Positions 23,261 through 33,969 of a DNA stretch of 64,000 nt are shown piece by piece. The stretch is from Gnetum montanum. Its lineage: Eukaryota; Streptophyta; Gnetopsida; Gnetales; Gnetaceae. Location of the stretch: positions 62,001 to 126,000 of the forward strand of contig MNCI01029129.1 of the NCBI GenBank assembly GCA_015680685.1. Direction: 5' to 3'. Below the pieces are notes generated by a model. That model made no database searches, had not been told where the DNA came from, and worked only from the letters and a program-made list of their open reading frames with translations. The translations under genes and the position numbers were made by a program. Position 1 is the first letter of the stretch; every line of letters starts with the position of its first letter.

Positions 23261-26200
23261 TTGAGTAGCTTCTTTAATTTTCATAGATTGACATGGTGTG
23301 TTGGTGTAGGGCATGTCGGTGTAATCGTATATTCAATGTCTCCTTTGCTAATTATGTTAAACGGTAATTCTGACCATGATACGTCTGGGGGAATAACTCC
23401 TATGTTAGCATGCTCTGATGTTTCCACATTTTGTAATGCTTCCATATTTTCTGGGGGATCACGATTTGGAGATTGGTTATCATTTTGGTTGTCAATGGAT
23501 GTGGCATCCTGTTTAAGCTTGAGAGTAGTTTCATCCTATTTAGGCTCATTGAATTCGACCTATGAGCCTTGGTTTGTGCCTACATGTGCAGAGGTGTTGG
23601 GTGTAGCTGCATCACCATGTATAATGATTTCACCACCTTCGTAGGGTAAGTGAATCTCTTGGTGGATGGGTGAGGAAACCACTTTTAATTGGGCTAACCA
23701 TGGTCCTCCCAATATCAAGTTAAATCCAGGCATCTCTTCTGCGACTACAAATTCAGCTAACATGGGGAACCGGTCCCCTACTATGAAATCCAAAGTTAGT
23801 GTTCCTTTGACAACTACGCATGATCCACTGAATGACTTTAGGAATGTCGTGGAAGTTGGTTTAATCTATTCAGTTAGCCCTAACTGTTCGATGACAGGGT
23901 ATGGTACTACGTTCGTGGTTGCTCTATCATCTACATGCACCCTATGTATTTTAAATTGATTTACTTGTATAGTTATGAACATGGGTGAAATGGTGACTCC
24001 TATTTTTTCATCTATTTTTATATTATCCTTTTTAAAGCCTAGTGATGTAGCTCTTGATCCTTGATATGGAGACATTACCATATGAATGGAAGGTTCATTT
24101 ACAGGCAAGTCTTCGTTGACTGGGATCGATGTTAACATGCATACTAAGGCTTCACAATGAACTTGAGAAGTCATCATTAGGTCATACAAGCTTAAAGATG
24201 TGTTTTTCTGTTTAAGTACCTGTGTGACCTAAGTTAGGGCACTGGCCAAGTCTTTATTGTTTGGTATGCTCTTGCTGGTTGAGACTTCATCCATTGGACC
24301 CAACAGTTTTATCTCTTGTGGAATGGTTTTCATGTGGTCTAATGTGACGGTTGGGTTTGACGTATCTGGCATTCCTGATTTTTTTCTTTTGTGACTCATG
24401 CTTGGCTCGTCAGTTGTTGGAGCCATAGGTATAGTATTTAAGAGAGTGGGTTTCGATGGCCCCAATTCAAGACTTTGACGTTCTTTTTCCAACTGTTCTC
24501 TAGTAAGTTTGTCAGTGAGGCATTCTCGCGAAGGTCATGGAGGAACCGTTGAAGCTTGAATATCAAGTTATTTTGGGACCTAGATTACAAATGGAGCAGG
24601 TCGGGGTTGCAGTTGAACAGTTGGAGGTGGTTTTGTGTCAATGTGTTTAGGCATCTTGATGACGAATGGGGTCGATTTGGTTTGTGGTTGAGAAGTATTA
24701 GTTTGAAGATCAGGGTGTTTGGGTACCCTGATTATGAAGGGAGTTGGTCGATTTTATGGTTGTACCTCTGTGGTTGCAACAGCGAGTGGCACTCGGACCA
24801 CAAAGGGAGTGGGCTGGGTAGGAAGTTGAACATTTGTGGTTGCATTGGTAGGGAGTACATGAATGACAAATGGTTTTGTAGGTGTAGGTGGATTGTATGT
24901 GGGATAGGAAGATTGTGGGGATGATGTTGACGTTGTAGGAGGAACATGAATCTCGAAAGGTTTTCTGGGCATTCCTTGCTCATTTCTGACATAGATCGTG
25001 TTAATAACGTAAGGAGCTTCCTTAGTATTAAGGGGATCTTTGTACACGCCCATAGATTAATTCTATGGTTTAACAGGTTTGGCATCATCAAGTGTTATTT
25101 CACCCCTATCAATCATACGTTGTATGTCATGTTTGAGGGTGAAACAATAATCAGTACCATGTCCATTCCGTTGATGGTACTTACAAAATTGATCTAGTCT
25201 AAAGCCTCTTGGAATAGGAGGCTCATTTTGAGTTGCCAAGCTTGGGTTTTTGACCAATTCATAGAATCGATCGTGTCTCTGGGCTGGCGCTAGAAATAAC
25301 TACTTATGTTTAATGGTCCTAGCCTTCAAAATTTGATCTAATAACTAGGAAGGCTTCATGGGGAGCAGTGTATATTGAGCAGGGTCTTTCCTCTCAAACA
25401 TACATGCATGACCCATGTTAGTAGCTTGTGTGGTAGATGGTTTAGGTGTGTGTGCAGAAGCGGTTCTCTCATAGTTAACAGAAGCAGTAGGTGATCTGCC
25501 TTGCTATCCAATGTTGGGAGGTTGAGTCTCTGCTACTATTTCTTTAGCCTTTTCTTTATCTTTTTTAGTGTGTTCATTTTTAAAGGCTGAGTAAGTAGGG
25601 TCATGGCTATTTTGGGCTGCCTCTTCTATGTTTTTAATCTGTACAAAATCTTGGCTTAGAGTGCACGCATTTAGATAGTACAATTTTCATTTGACAAAAT
25701 CATTCATAGCTCCCTTAAGAATCATAAGGTATGTTTCTAGAATTGGCTCATGAAGTTCGTTGAGTGTGGCACTTCATCTTTGGATAAATTTTTATACAGG
25801 TTCAAGGGGTGCTTATTTTGCCTGTATTAGACTATCCAAGGTTGCTTCAGGTTTTAGGTTATATTTAAACCTGGTAACGTACTGGTGTAAGAGATCCTCC
25901 AAAGAGGATATGGAGTTACGAGGCTAGGCTCGGTACCAATCTAATGCTCTACCAGTGAGGGACATGGTGAACACACGCAAGATTGCATGGGGCCAGGCCT
26001 GAAGCAATAAGCATTCTAGTATAAATGTGACTAGATGGGCATTGGGGTCTCCCTCCCCATTGTATTTAGTTATTTGAGGCAAAGAAAATCCCTTGGGTAA
26101 GGTTAATGGTGGTGCCGAAGAGCTAATAGGATCGTCTTAGTAAAAGTCTAATACTTTAAGCTCTTCATTATTAGCGATTTTGAGGTGTTTTACCTCATCA

Positions 26201-27302
26201 GTGAGCTCTTGCATCATCATTTTTACTTCGGCCCATTCTTGGGCACTTGGTGGAGTAGTAGGTTGGCTAGTTTGAGTGCCATACAAATTAGACTATTGTA
26301 CAGTGGGTAGAAAAGAAGAAAGTTGAGTGGTCAGAGGTTGCACTTGTGGAATATTTATAGTGGGTGCTACTAAGGGCAGCATACCATAAGGTGTAGGTTG
26401 TTGTTGTTTTTGTTATTTTTTTTGAGCGATAGGGGCGGGCCATTGGCCAATTGTGGGTTGTGAAGGAAAACATTGTACCAGGTGTTGTACTGGAGGAGCT
26501 GGGGGTGTGGTATGAACCTACACTCATGGGATGAAGTGTGTAGATGTGGAAGCAGGTATCACGGATGGCATATCGATTACTTGGGGTGGGAAAGTTGCTC
26601 CTACATTAATTTGAGAGGGGAGTTTTGGGGTTGTACTTGTAAGAGAGGGGATAATGTGGTGATCGGAGAAATAGTGGGGATGGGTACATTGAATTGAGTA
26701 TCGATCATAGGGAGAGTGGGAATAAGAGTGGGCGCTTCCTGTTGGGGCACATATGCTTGAGTGCTTTTAACTGTATGAAGAGACATGGTCTCTCCCATGA
26801 ACGGGTGAAATAATGATTTTGCGTAAGTATGTGGACTGAGAGTATGGTACGAATCCCCGTGTTCAGATTGAGCCGTGAAATTGTCTTCCACATCTCCATT
26901 TTGAGATTCTACGACTGGTTGGCATGAGGTTTGGTTCCTGGCCATGAGGAGTTGGGATAGGAGTTCATGGTGGGATTCAATCAGGGGGATGATATCATAG
27001 GCAATGGGAACAAAGTCATGACCTCCTTTGTAAATTGGCTCATAGTGTCTCTTTGCTTCTAGCTTGGCTTGATTAATGACCAAGTTAGCTTGGATTTTAA
27101 CACAAATAAAGTTATATTGTTCGAGAGTTAGGATGGTGAACGCGGGATCCCTACCTTGCAGTCTCAGTGACCGACGAGATGGCCCCTAAGGATTCATCGT
27201 GCCAAGGGCAACTATGGACTCAGCAGTAGTGACGGGGCCCAAGATTGTGGTACCAAATTCAGTAACGGGCATGACAGTGGTGTTGGTGTGCACAGAGTCC
27301 AT
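23261..27302 (-). pseudogene. gag-protease 'D' of element DE
   Basis: Starts at ATG 27302. The conserved gag N-terminus includes GPSRRSLRLQG. The gag core near 26150-26000 follows the DFYQDDP pattern (one stop). A zinc knuckle CKYHQRNGHGTDYC (C-x2-H-x4-H-x4-C) lies at about 25180-25140, then proline-rich repeats ending in FVIHVPP/FVVRVP-like words (25050-24750). Protease at about 23930-23690 has VDDRATTNVVPYPVIEQLGL, LDFIVGDRFP and GFNLILGGPWL (Arg to Gly in the usual GRPWL). Several stops and frameshifts; pseudogene. It would encode the virus-like particle protein and its protease. Confidence 0.75.
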
Positions 27303-27989
27303 TGTCAAAGTGTCTAGATGTAACAGTGTAAGCGAAAGAAAATAAATGGCTAAGTGTCAGAGAGAGGAAATATGGCTAAGTGTTGAATAGCGTACAAAGG
27401 GGTTTCAGCATATAAAAATGTACTATAGTGTATGAATACCAGGAGCAGCGTACAAGGAGTTTTAAGAGGTGCAGCGTATAATTAATGTGCACAACGTATA
27501 AGGTAGGGTGAGGAGAAGCGTGACCAACGTCAGCTTGACCAACGTCAACGTGACCAACGTCAGCGTGTGTAAACTAGGTACAGCTTCTGAAGCTAAGGCA
27601 TAGTGTGTAGACGCTGGATGAGGTGCCTGGGTGAGAAAACTAAGTGCTAGACGCAGCGTCTGAGAAGAAAACTTAGATCTGGACGCTATGACTAGTGCTA
27701 GAAAAGAGAGATAAGGATGAGGGACACTATAAACAATGTCTAGAACTAGCAAGGAGTGTAGGACGCTGAGGGAAGCATCTGGATCTGAGAGGGAAAGGTG
27801 CAGGATGCTGTGATTCAAGCAGGAACATGTCTAGAAAACTCTAAAACAATGTCTAGACTAGATAACAGGATTTATTAGTAAGAAATAGCACCTGAACGCT
27901 AGGAATAAGACAATGTAGGAATACTGACAATCACAGCAGTGTGTGAACACCAAATCTAGGATGCTAAGAGGTGGATTTAATAGAGAAAT
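27303..27989 (-). other. Leader of DE
   Basis: No gene. Contains degenerate AGCGTAC/AGCGTGACCAACGTC-type words, densest at 27440-27560. Confidence 0.55.
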
Positions 27990-28008
27990 GGCCCTCCTTC
28001 TAGCGCCA
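27990..28008 (-). promoter_or_regulatory. Primer-binding site of DE
   Basis: TGGCGCTAGAAGGAGGGCC on the - strand, 6 nt inside the 5' LTR. This is the best-preserved example of the family PBS. Confidence 0.75.
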
Positions 28009-28579
28009 TTATACTATACTGTCTAAAATCGTCAGTGAGAGGCTGAAATGAACGGACACCAAGAGATCTACAAATGAAACAGTAAGACCTTGCCTTCACT
28101 TGTGGACAATCTAGAAATCAACGAAGGTAGAGTGCCTTGAATGGTCCACACGTGGATCAAAAGACAACTTCCCCAAACGTACGCAATTGCGATGCATTGG
28201 GTTATACGTAAACAAATGCAAAACTGAATGTAAACAAATGAAAACAAATGTAAACTATTTAAATGATAAATAATGAAAATAGGAAAAATGTGAATAGGAA
28301 CAGTAATGTAAACTGTAAGAATTTGGGCAATAATGCAAACTATTTGTATTGATAAATAATTAGAATGTACACCGGTCAAAACGCAGTTGCGGAGTGGTCG
28401 CAAGGTGAACATTTAGCCCTGATGGATGAGAACAGATGCTGGGAAGATGCAGGTTTTGGATTGCAGGTGTACAAACTCCAAGTTTGTATGAAGCCCAGTG
28501 TATGAGATTGATGCCCAAATTTCTTAAGTATGTGAGATTCCAATTTCTTCCAACCCTGATCTACTGGAAAAATAGGGGA

Positions 28580-28585
28580 TTTATA
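28580..28585 (-). promoter_or_regulatory. LTR TATA box, right LTR of DE
   Basis: TATAAAT on the - strand within the same conserved block as 14171-14176. Confidence 0.6.
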
Positions 28586-29529
28586 AGATCTTGGGCATGA
28601 GATTGAGATCTAGGAGAAGATTAGTGGCTGCGGGGTGAGAAAAATTTGGATTAGGTGATAGGTGTGTGCATTGACCATATGCATGAAATGTTACAATGTA
28701 CAGGGTGTAGCGTGACCAAGATCTCTTACTCTGACGTGTGTAATCCATAGTGTAAGAGCTCGATACGCTAAAAAATGCAAAATGTACAAAGAATGTTAAA
28801 GTACAAGAGTGGATTTGGATGTCTAGCTTCTGGATCTGCAGATCTATGCTATTTTTGCTCCACCAAGGCCTCTAGTATGCATGGATCTAGCTCTGGCATG
28901 TCTGCAACATGTCTTGGCGTCAACGTCTGGTGTCCAGCATCTAGCGTCCAACATATGAAAGTGTTTACGCTACTGGAAGCAAGCCAGCATGACTAACAAC
29001 ATTTGACTTGAAAAAAATGCATTTTGAACTTTTTTTTCACTCTTGAGACTTATTTTCAAAGTGGATCTACATGCCATGGGTCATGAGGGTTCTGTGTACC
29101 AAATTTGGGCTGATTTGAATGTCGTTTTGGCCCTATTTTGGTTGATTACGTTGGGCATTACCTTGTGTAGTGTCTGAAAAAGTAACCTCAATGTCACCAA
29201 GTGTTTCTACCCTATTTTGAGCTCATTTTTGTACATTGATGCCTGTTTGGTATTGCTTGACTGCTTCATGCTCTTCAGGGTGGTCTGGGTGGAAAGTTTG
29301 ACTTGGTTTGACTATCATTTTAGGCCTATTTGATTTGGTCACGATGTGGTTATGTTGTTTAGCGTCTGAAAAAGTAACCCCAGCATCACCAAGTCAAAAT
29401 GGCATATTTGAGGCTCAAATTTGAAGTTTTTGAAGTCTATGATCATGTAAAATTATTTCCTAGCTCCTAGGAGTTGAATTCATGTCAAAATTTTTCCCAA
29501 ACGTGCCTGAATTAAGCTGTTCTTATTTG

Positions 29530-30560
29530 GTCACGTTGTGGTTATGCTGTTCAGCGTCTGAAAAAGTAACCCCAGCGTCACCAACTAAAAATACCTCATT
29601 TAAGGCCCAAATTTTGATTTTCTAGAGGGTGAGAGCTACTAGGGACCTTGGTGAATGTCATGGGGGGTCCTTGTGCTTGATTTCAGCCTATTTTGACTCA
29701 TTTTCGGGGCTCCAAAAGTTGGTGACGCTGATCCTTACGTTGTGCAATGTAAGAAAATGTAGCTCCAACGTGAGCAACTAAAAATACCTTATTTAAGGCC
29801 CAAATTTTGATTTTCTAGAGGCTGGGAGCTATTAGGGACCTTCATGAAGGTCATGGGGGGTCCTTATGCTCAATTTTAACCTATTTTAACTCATTTTCGG
29901 GGCTCCAAAAGTTGGTGATGCTAATCCTTACGCTGTGCAGCGTAAGAAAATGTAGCTCCAGCGTGAGCAACTGAAAATTCCTCATTTAAGGCCAAAATTT
30001 TAATTTTCTAGAGGCTGGGAGCTACTAGGGACCTTGGTGAAGGTCATGGGGGGTCCTTGTGCTTGATTTTGGCCTATTTTGACTTAGTTTTGGGGCTCGA
30101 AAAGTTGCTGATGCTAATCCTTACGCTGTGCAGCGTAAGAAAATGTAGCTCCAGTATAATCAACTAAAAACACCTCATTTAAGGCCCAAATATTAATTTT
30201 CTAGAGGCTAGGAGCTATTGAGGACCTTGTTGAAGGTCATGGGGGCTCCTTGTGCTCAATTTCAACCTGTTTTAACTCAGTTTCAGGGCTCCAAAAGTTG
30301 GTGACGCTAATCCTTACGCTGTGCAGCGTAAGAAAATGTAGCTCCAGCGTAATCAATTGAAAACACCTCATTTAAGGCCCAAATCTTGATTTTCTAGAGG
30401 CTGGGAGATGCTAGGGACCTTAGTGAAGGTCATGGGAGGTCCTTGTGCATGATTTCAGCGTATATTGAATCAGTTTTGAGACTCCAAAAGTTGGTGACGC
30501 TGATCCTTACGTTGTGCAGCGTAAGAAAATGTAGCCCCAAGTGTACTTAGCCAAAATCAA
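29530..30560. repeat. ~193-bp tandem repeat in U3 (right LTR)
   Basis: Five units (GCTCCAAAAGTTGGTGA-like marker near 29708, 29905, 30096, 30290 and 30484), one more than in the left LTR. Palindrome CTTACGCTGTGCAGCGTAAG is intact in three units. Confidence 0.8.
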
Positions 30561-30773
30561 GCATTTTGAGCCCAAAACTTTTGATTCTGGATGCCGAAAG
30601 TTGGTGCAGTCACCTTTGGACCCCAAGGGAACCTTGCCTATTGATTCATGAACCATCGAGGGCTGTTTTGGAGGTCTCCAAGTTTGGTCATGTTGTATTC
30701 ATGCTTGAGTAGCTGCATGATTTAGCTTGAATCTTGTCTAAAAGTGTTAGGCCAAAATTTTGTGGTGTTTTCA

Positions 30774-31981
30774 ATCTTCACCAAGGATGATGAAACAGTA
30801 CCATACAATGAGTATCATTCATGATCATTGGATCTTCTCTCTCATTCTTCTACTATCAAGCAATGTTGGATGTTAGTGTTATCTAGGGTGTTCACTTCTC
30901 TTATCATGAACACCCAATTTTGTAAAAGTTGTAACTATATACACTTGGGCACTTAGATTCTATATGTTCCATATGAGTTAGTTGTATGTTAGTCAATAAT
31001 CCCATACCTATCCAATATATTTTGTAAAGAACATGTTCCTCCTCTTCTTCACTCAAGGATGAGTTTTCATTCAGTCGTGGGGGTATGATGAAGAGCATTT
31101 TTTTTTGTTGTGCTCTAACGTTGGGTACGTAACGTCGGGTATCTAGTGTCAAGGCCTTGATGTAATGTCAGGTATCTGACGTTAGGGGATATACTCTAGC
31201 CTATAAATATAGCACCTAGGCTCTTGATTTGGCATTAGTTTTTAAGAGTTAGTTTTTGATCATTTTTCAGTCAAATTAGCAAAGTTCTTGCAATTTATTT
31301 TCTCCAAAGTTAGACTATTTTTTGAGTGCTTGCAAAAGGAGTCTAAGTGTGTATGGTCTTTTGTTCAAACATTAATGTACCTAACTGTAGTAGTGTGACA
31401 GGAATAAAATGAACTCTTTTGACAATCCTTGTAGCACTGAGAATAGATTAATGTTTCTTTTAATGTACTTTACTTTCATGCACTTTACTTTAATGCATTT
31501 GAATTAAGCAATTACTTTCTAGTAGTTAATGAACACAAGCATGAACAATTCAAACATACATATAGTACTTAGTACTTGGTAACCTAGCAACACTTAACAT
31601 TTGGTAGCCCATCAGCACTATATGTGTTTAGGATGTGTCTAGGAAAGTGAGGCAGTTACTTGTGTTATGCTAGTTAGATCATAAATGAACTAGATCTTAA
31701 ATTACTCTACCTTTCATTCTTGTTATAGGCAACTAAACTCACAAAACATAAAATAAGAAAAATCATGTACCCTAATTATACTTAAACCATACCCTTGAGC
31801 TACACAAGTGTAGTTGGGAAGACAATCAACATTCTCAATGCCCATTTCACTTCTTAGAAGAAGTAGTGTACTAGAGAACTATACGTCCATGGAATTCGAC
31901 CAAATCATGCATAAACACCTTGGTGATTCATATGGTTAGGCATAGGGGTACCTTGCCACTCATCATCAGTCATGGGGGAGA
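30774..31981 (+). other. Host-element sequence right of DE, no gene
   Basis: Non-coding stretch continuing the older gypsy element. It contains a TATA box at 31202 preceded by three short CGTTGGGTA/CGTCGGGTATCT-like repeats (31115-31190), and ends in a purine tract CATGGGGGAGA matching that before 11945. Confidence 0.45.
31202..31209 (+). promoter_or_regulatory. Promoter-like TATA box
   Basis: CCTATAAATATAGCACC, a strong plant TATA match, on the + strand. Could be a promoter of an older LTR. Confidence 0.45.
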
Positions 31982-33949
31982 TGCCTATCCATGCTAATCA
32001 GTTAGAGTGGCTCCTCAATTTTTACATTTTTTTGTTTTACACCATTTTTTGTTTTACACCATCTTTAGTGTGTTTTATCTTTCTTGAATATTTTACAAAT
32101 TTTTTTATATTTTAATTTATTTTGATTTTTGTTTTTCTTATGTTTTTTCTAATGTTTTGATTCCTTTTTCTATATTACTAGTAAGACACAGTGATGTTGT
32201 AGATGTTTGCTAATGGTGGTTTGTACTTAATGTTCTTTGCCTATTAATGTCTAAATTCTATCTTTGAATTTTGATATTGATAAATAAAACATGAAATAGG
32301 CAATGAGTGCACATCATCCACCCATCCACAAAACTTTATGATGTTCCTTGTTTTGAAAATATGAGGTTCCTTCATTAATGAAACTTTTAACGAACTTGTG
32401 ACCTTGGTAGATTTCAAACTTGGAAAAGATTACATGGATAGACAAAGGTGTGACTTCTAGGGGATTTGATGCTCTTTGTACTTATCTCCCGTCTTGAGTG
32501 CATAAGTGTTTTCATGGATTTCTCACCATTTCGATGTCAGCCAATAATAAGAAGTTAAACTCTTTGCATGGTGTGGTTCTCATCCAAAAATCATAAAAAT
32601 ATAAAACTCAAAAAAATGATGGGAATTCAAAGCATACCACTTAAACTCAATAGCTACAAGATCTAAATATGGGACTAGAAAGACATGTTACCCATGCCTG
32701 AAGGTCCCCTCTAACTAAGGCTCTTTCTCACTTCCTGCTTCTTTTTTCTTCTCTTTAGGGAATGGTGATTAATCTATGGGAGCATTCTTGTGTCTTAAGA
32801 GGATGGATTAATCTAAGAGTATCGATGCAAAGTCACTAGAAGTGGTTGGTTTTGATATAGAATAAGGATGGACTTTATCAAGTCATCTTAACCATAAAAT
32901 CCACAAGGAACTTCATGAGACCATGATTTGGGACTTCATTCCACCTTCTTTTTCATCCACTACTACTTCCCATAATTCACCTCACTACCAATTTTTCATA
33001 GTTTTGTTCAATGTCTTAGTTTTATGTGTTGAAATTCTTAGATAGATTCTTACAATATTTAGTCCTTAACTTTCCACAACCATTAATCATCCATAGAATC
33101 CACAAAATCCTTAGTTTAAATGCATGCAATGGCATTAAGGGCATGAGCCTACTATGGGAAAGATCCACTTGCATTCTTCTTGGCTGGGATAGTTAAGTTC
33201 CTTATCCTTTTATATTTTTGTGATTAAATCCTTTGTGCACTGCATCGATTGCATACAATTGTGCACTCCTTCAAAAATTCATTCTCTAGCCTAGAAACTC
33301 CTTTTTATAATTTATGTTTTCCTCTTCCAATGTTTAATCATGTTCATAGCTTTTCTGGGTCTCCAAAAACATTCATTTCACATTTAAACTCTTGTTTTCC
33401 TCATTACTTTTTAAACATGCAAAATTTTCTCCATTGGCTCCGTCGAAGGAATTCCGTTGACAAAGGGGGCCACATCAATAATATCCCATTGATGTAGCCC
33501 AAAAATCCTATAAATACTAGTGAACACTTAGTAATTTTTACACATTTTCTCATAAACAAGGGCAAATTTTTTGCATTTTTCAAAGCCTAGAACATTCCAA
33601 AGCCCGTAACTTTCACATTGTTTGTTCAATTTACCTCATTCTTCATTCCTATAGCTACCAAAGGTAATCTCTACATCATGGGGGCCACAAACCTTAGGTT
33701 TTTGATGAAAATGTTTTTGAAATTTTTCTAACTTCCACAAAGGTTTAACTAATAAACTAGCATTAAAATCATCAATTTATGAAGTAAACCCTTCTAACAA
33801 ACTTCAATGACCTTATTAATCAATGAAAATTAAAGTATTCAATTTTCCATGATCACAACTTAGCCAAGTGTAGCTAACCAATGAGATAAGATATCTAAAC
33901 ATTATAAGTTACACATCACATGCTAATCCTTGGTTCTATTGTGATCACA
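31982..33949 (+). repeat. LTR-like copy 2 of the host gypsy element
   Basis: Aligns with 11945-13575. It is followed by a PBS-like site and a gag-like region, so on the right side it behaves as a 5' LTR, although a polypurine-like tract also precedes it. Confidence 0.55.
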
Positions 33950-33951
33950 AA

Positions 33952-33969
33952 TGGCACCAGAGGGAAAGC
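33952..33969 (+). promoter_or_regulatory. PBS-like site of the host element
   Basis: TGGCACCAGAGGGAAAGC begins two bases after the LTR-like CACA end. It starts with TGG as a PBS should; the tRNA is not identified. Confidence 0.4.

Larger units (their letters stand above)
13607..30773 (-). mobile_element. Complete Tat-family element DE, two gag-PR blocks, no pol
   Basis: Bounded by related LTRs (13607-16160 and 28015-30773) and flanked by 5-bp sequences CTCTT (13602-13606) and ATCTT (30774-30778), a near-perfect target duplication. On the - strand it reads: 5' LTR, PBS, leader, gag-PR 'D' (27302 to about 23261), hairpin repeats, antisense gene remnant D, tandem array and leader-like sequence, a second gag-PR 'E' (21347-17942), hairpin repeats, 3' non-coding region, polypurine tract and 3' LTR. 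RT, RNase H and INT are absent. The doubled gag-PR suggests recombination between two family members. As built it would be non-autonomous. Confidence 0.75.
28015..30773 (-). repeat. 5' LTR of element DE (2759 bp)
   Basis: Collinear with 13607-16160. The outer end reads TATAC where the left LTR reads TGTAC. Ends GTGTTTTCA at 30773, followed by the target-duplication-like ATCTT. Confidence 0.8.

Noticed and set aside
24556-24924. + strand frame of 122 codons rich in Trp and Gly
   Set aside because: Antisense shadow of the proline-rich gag repeats of D.
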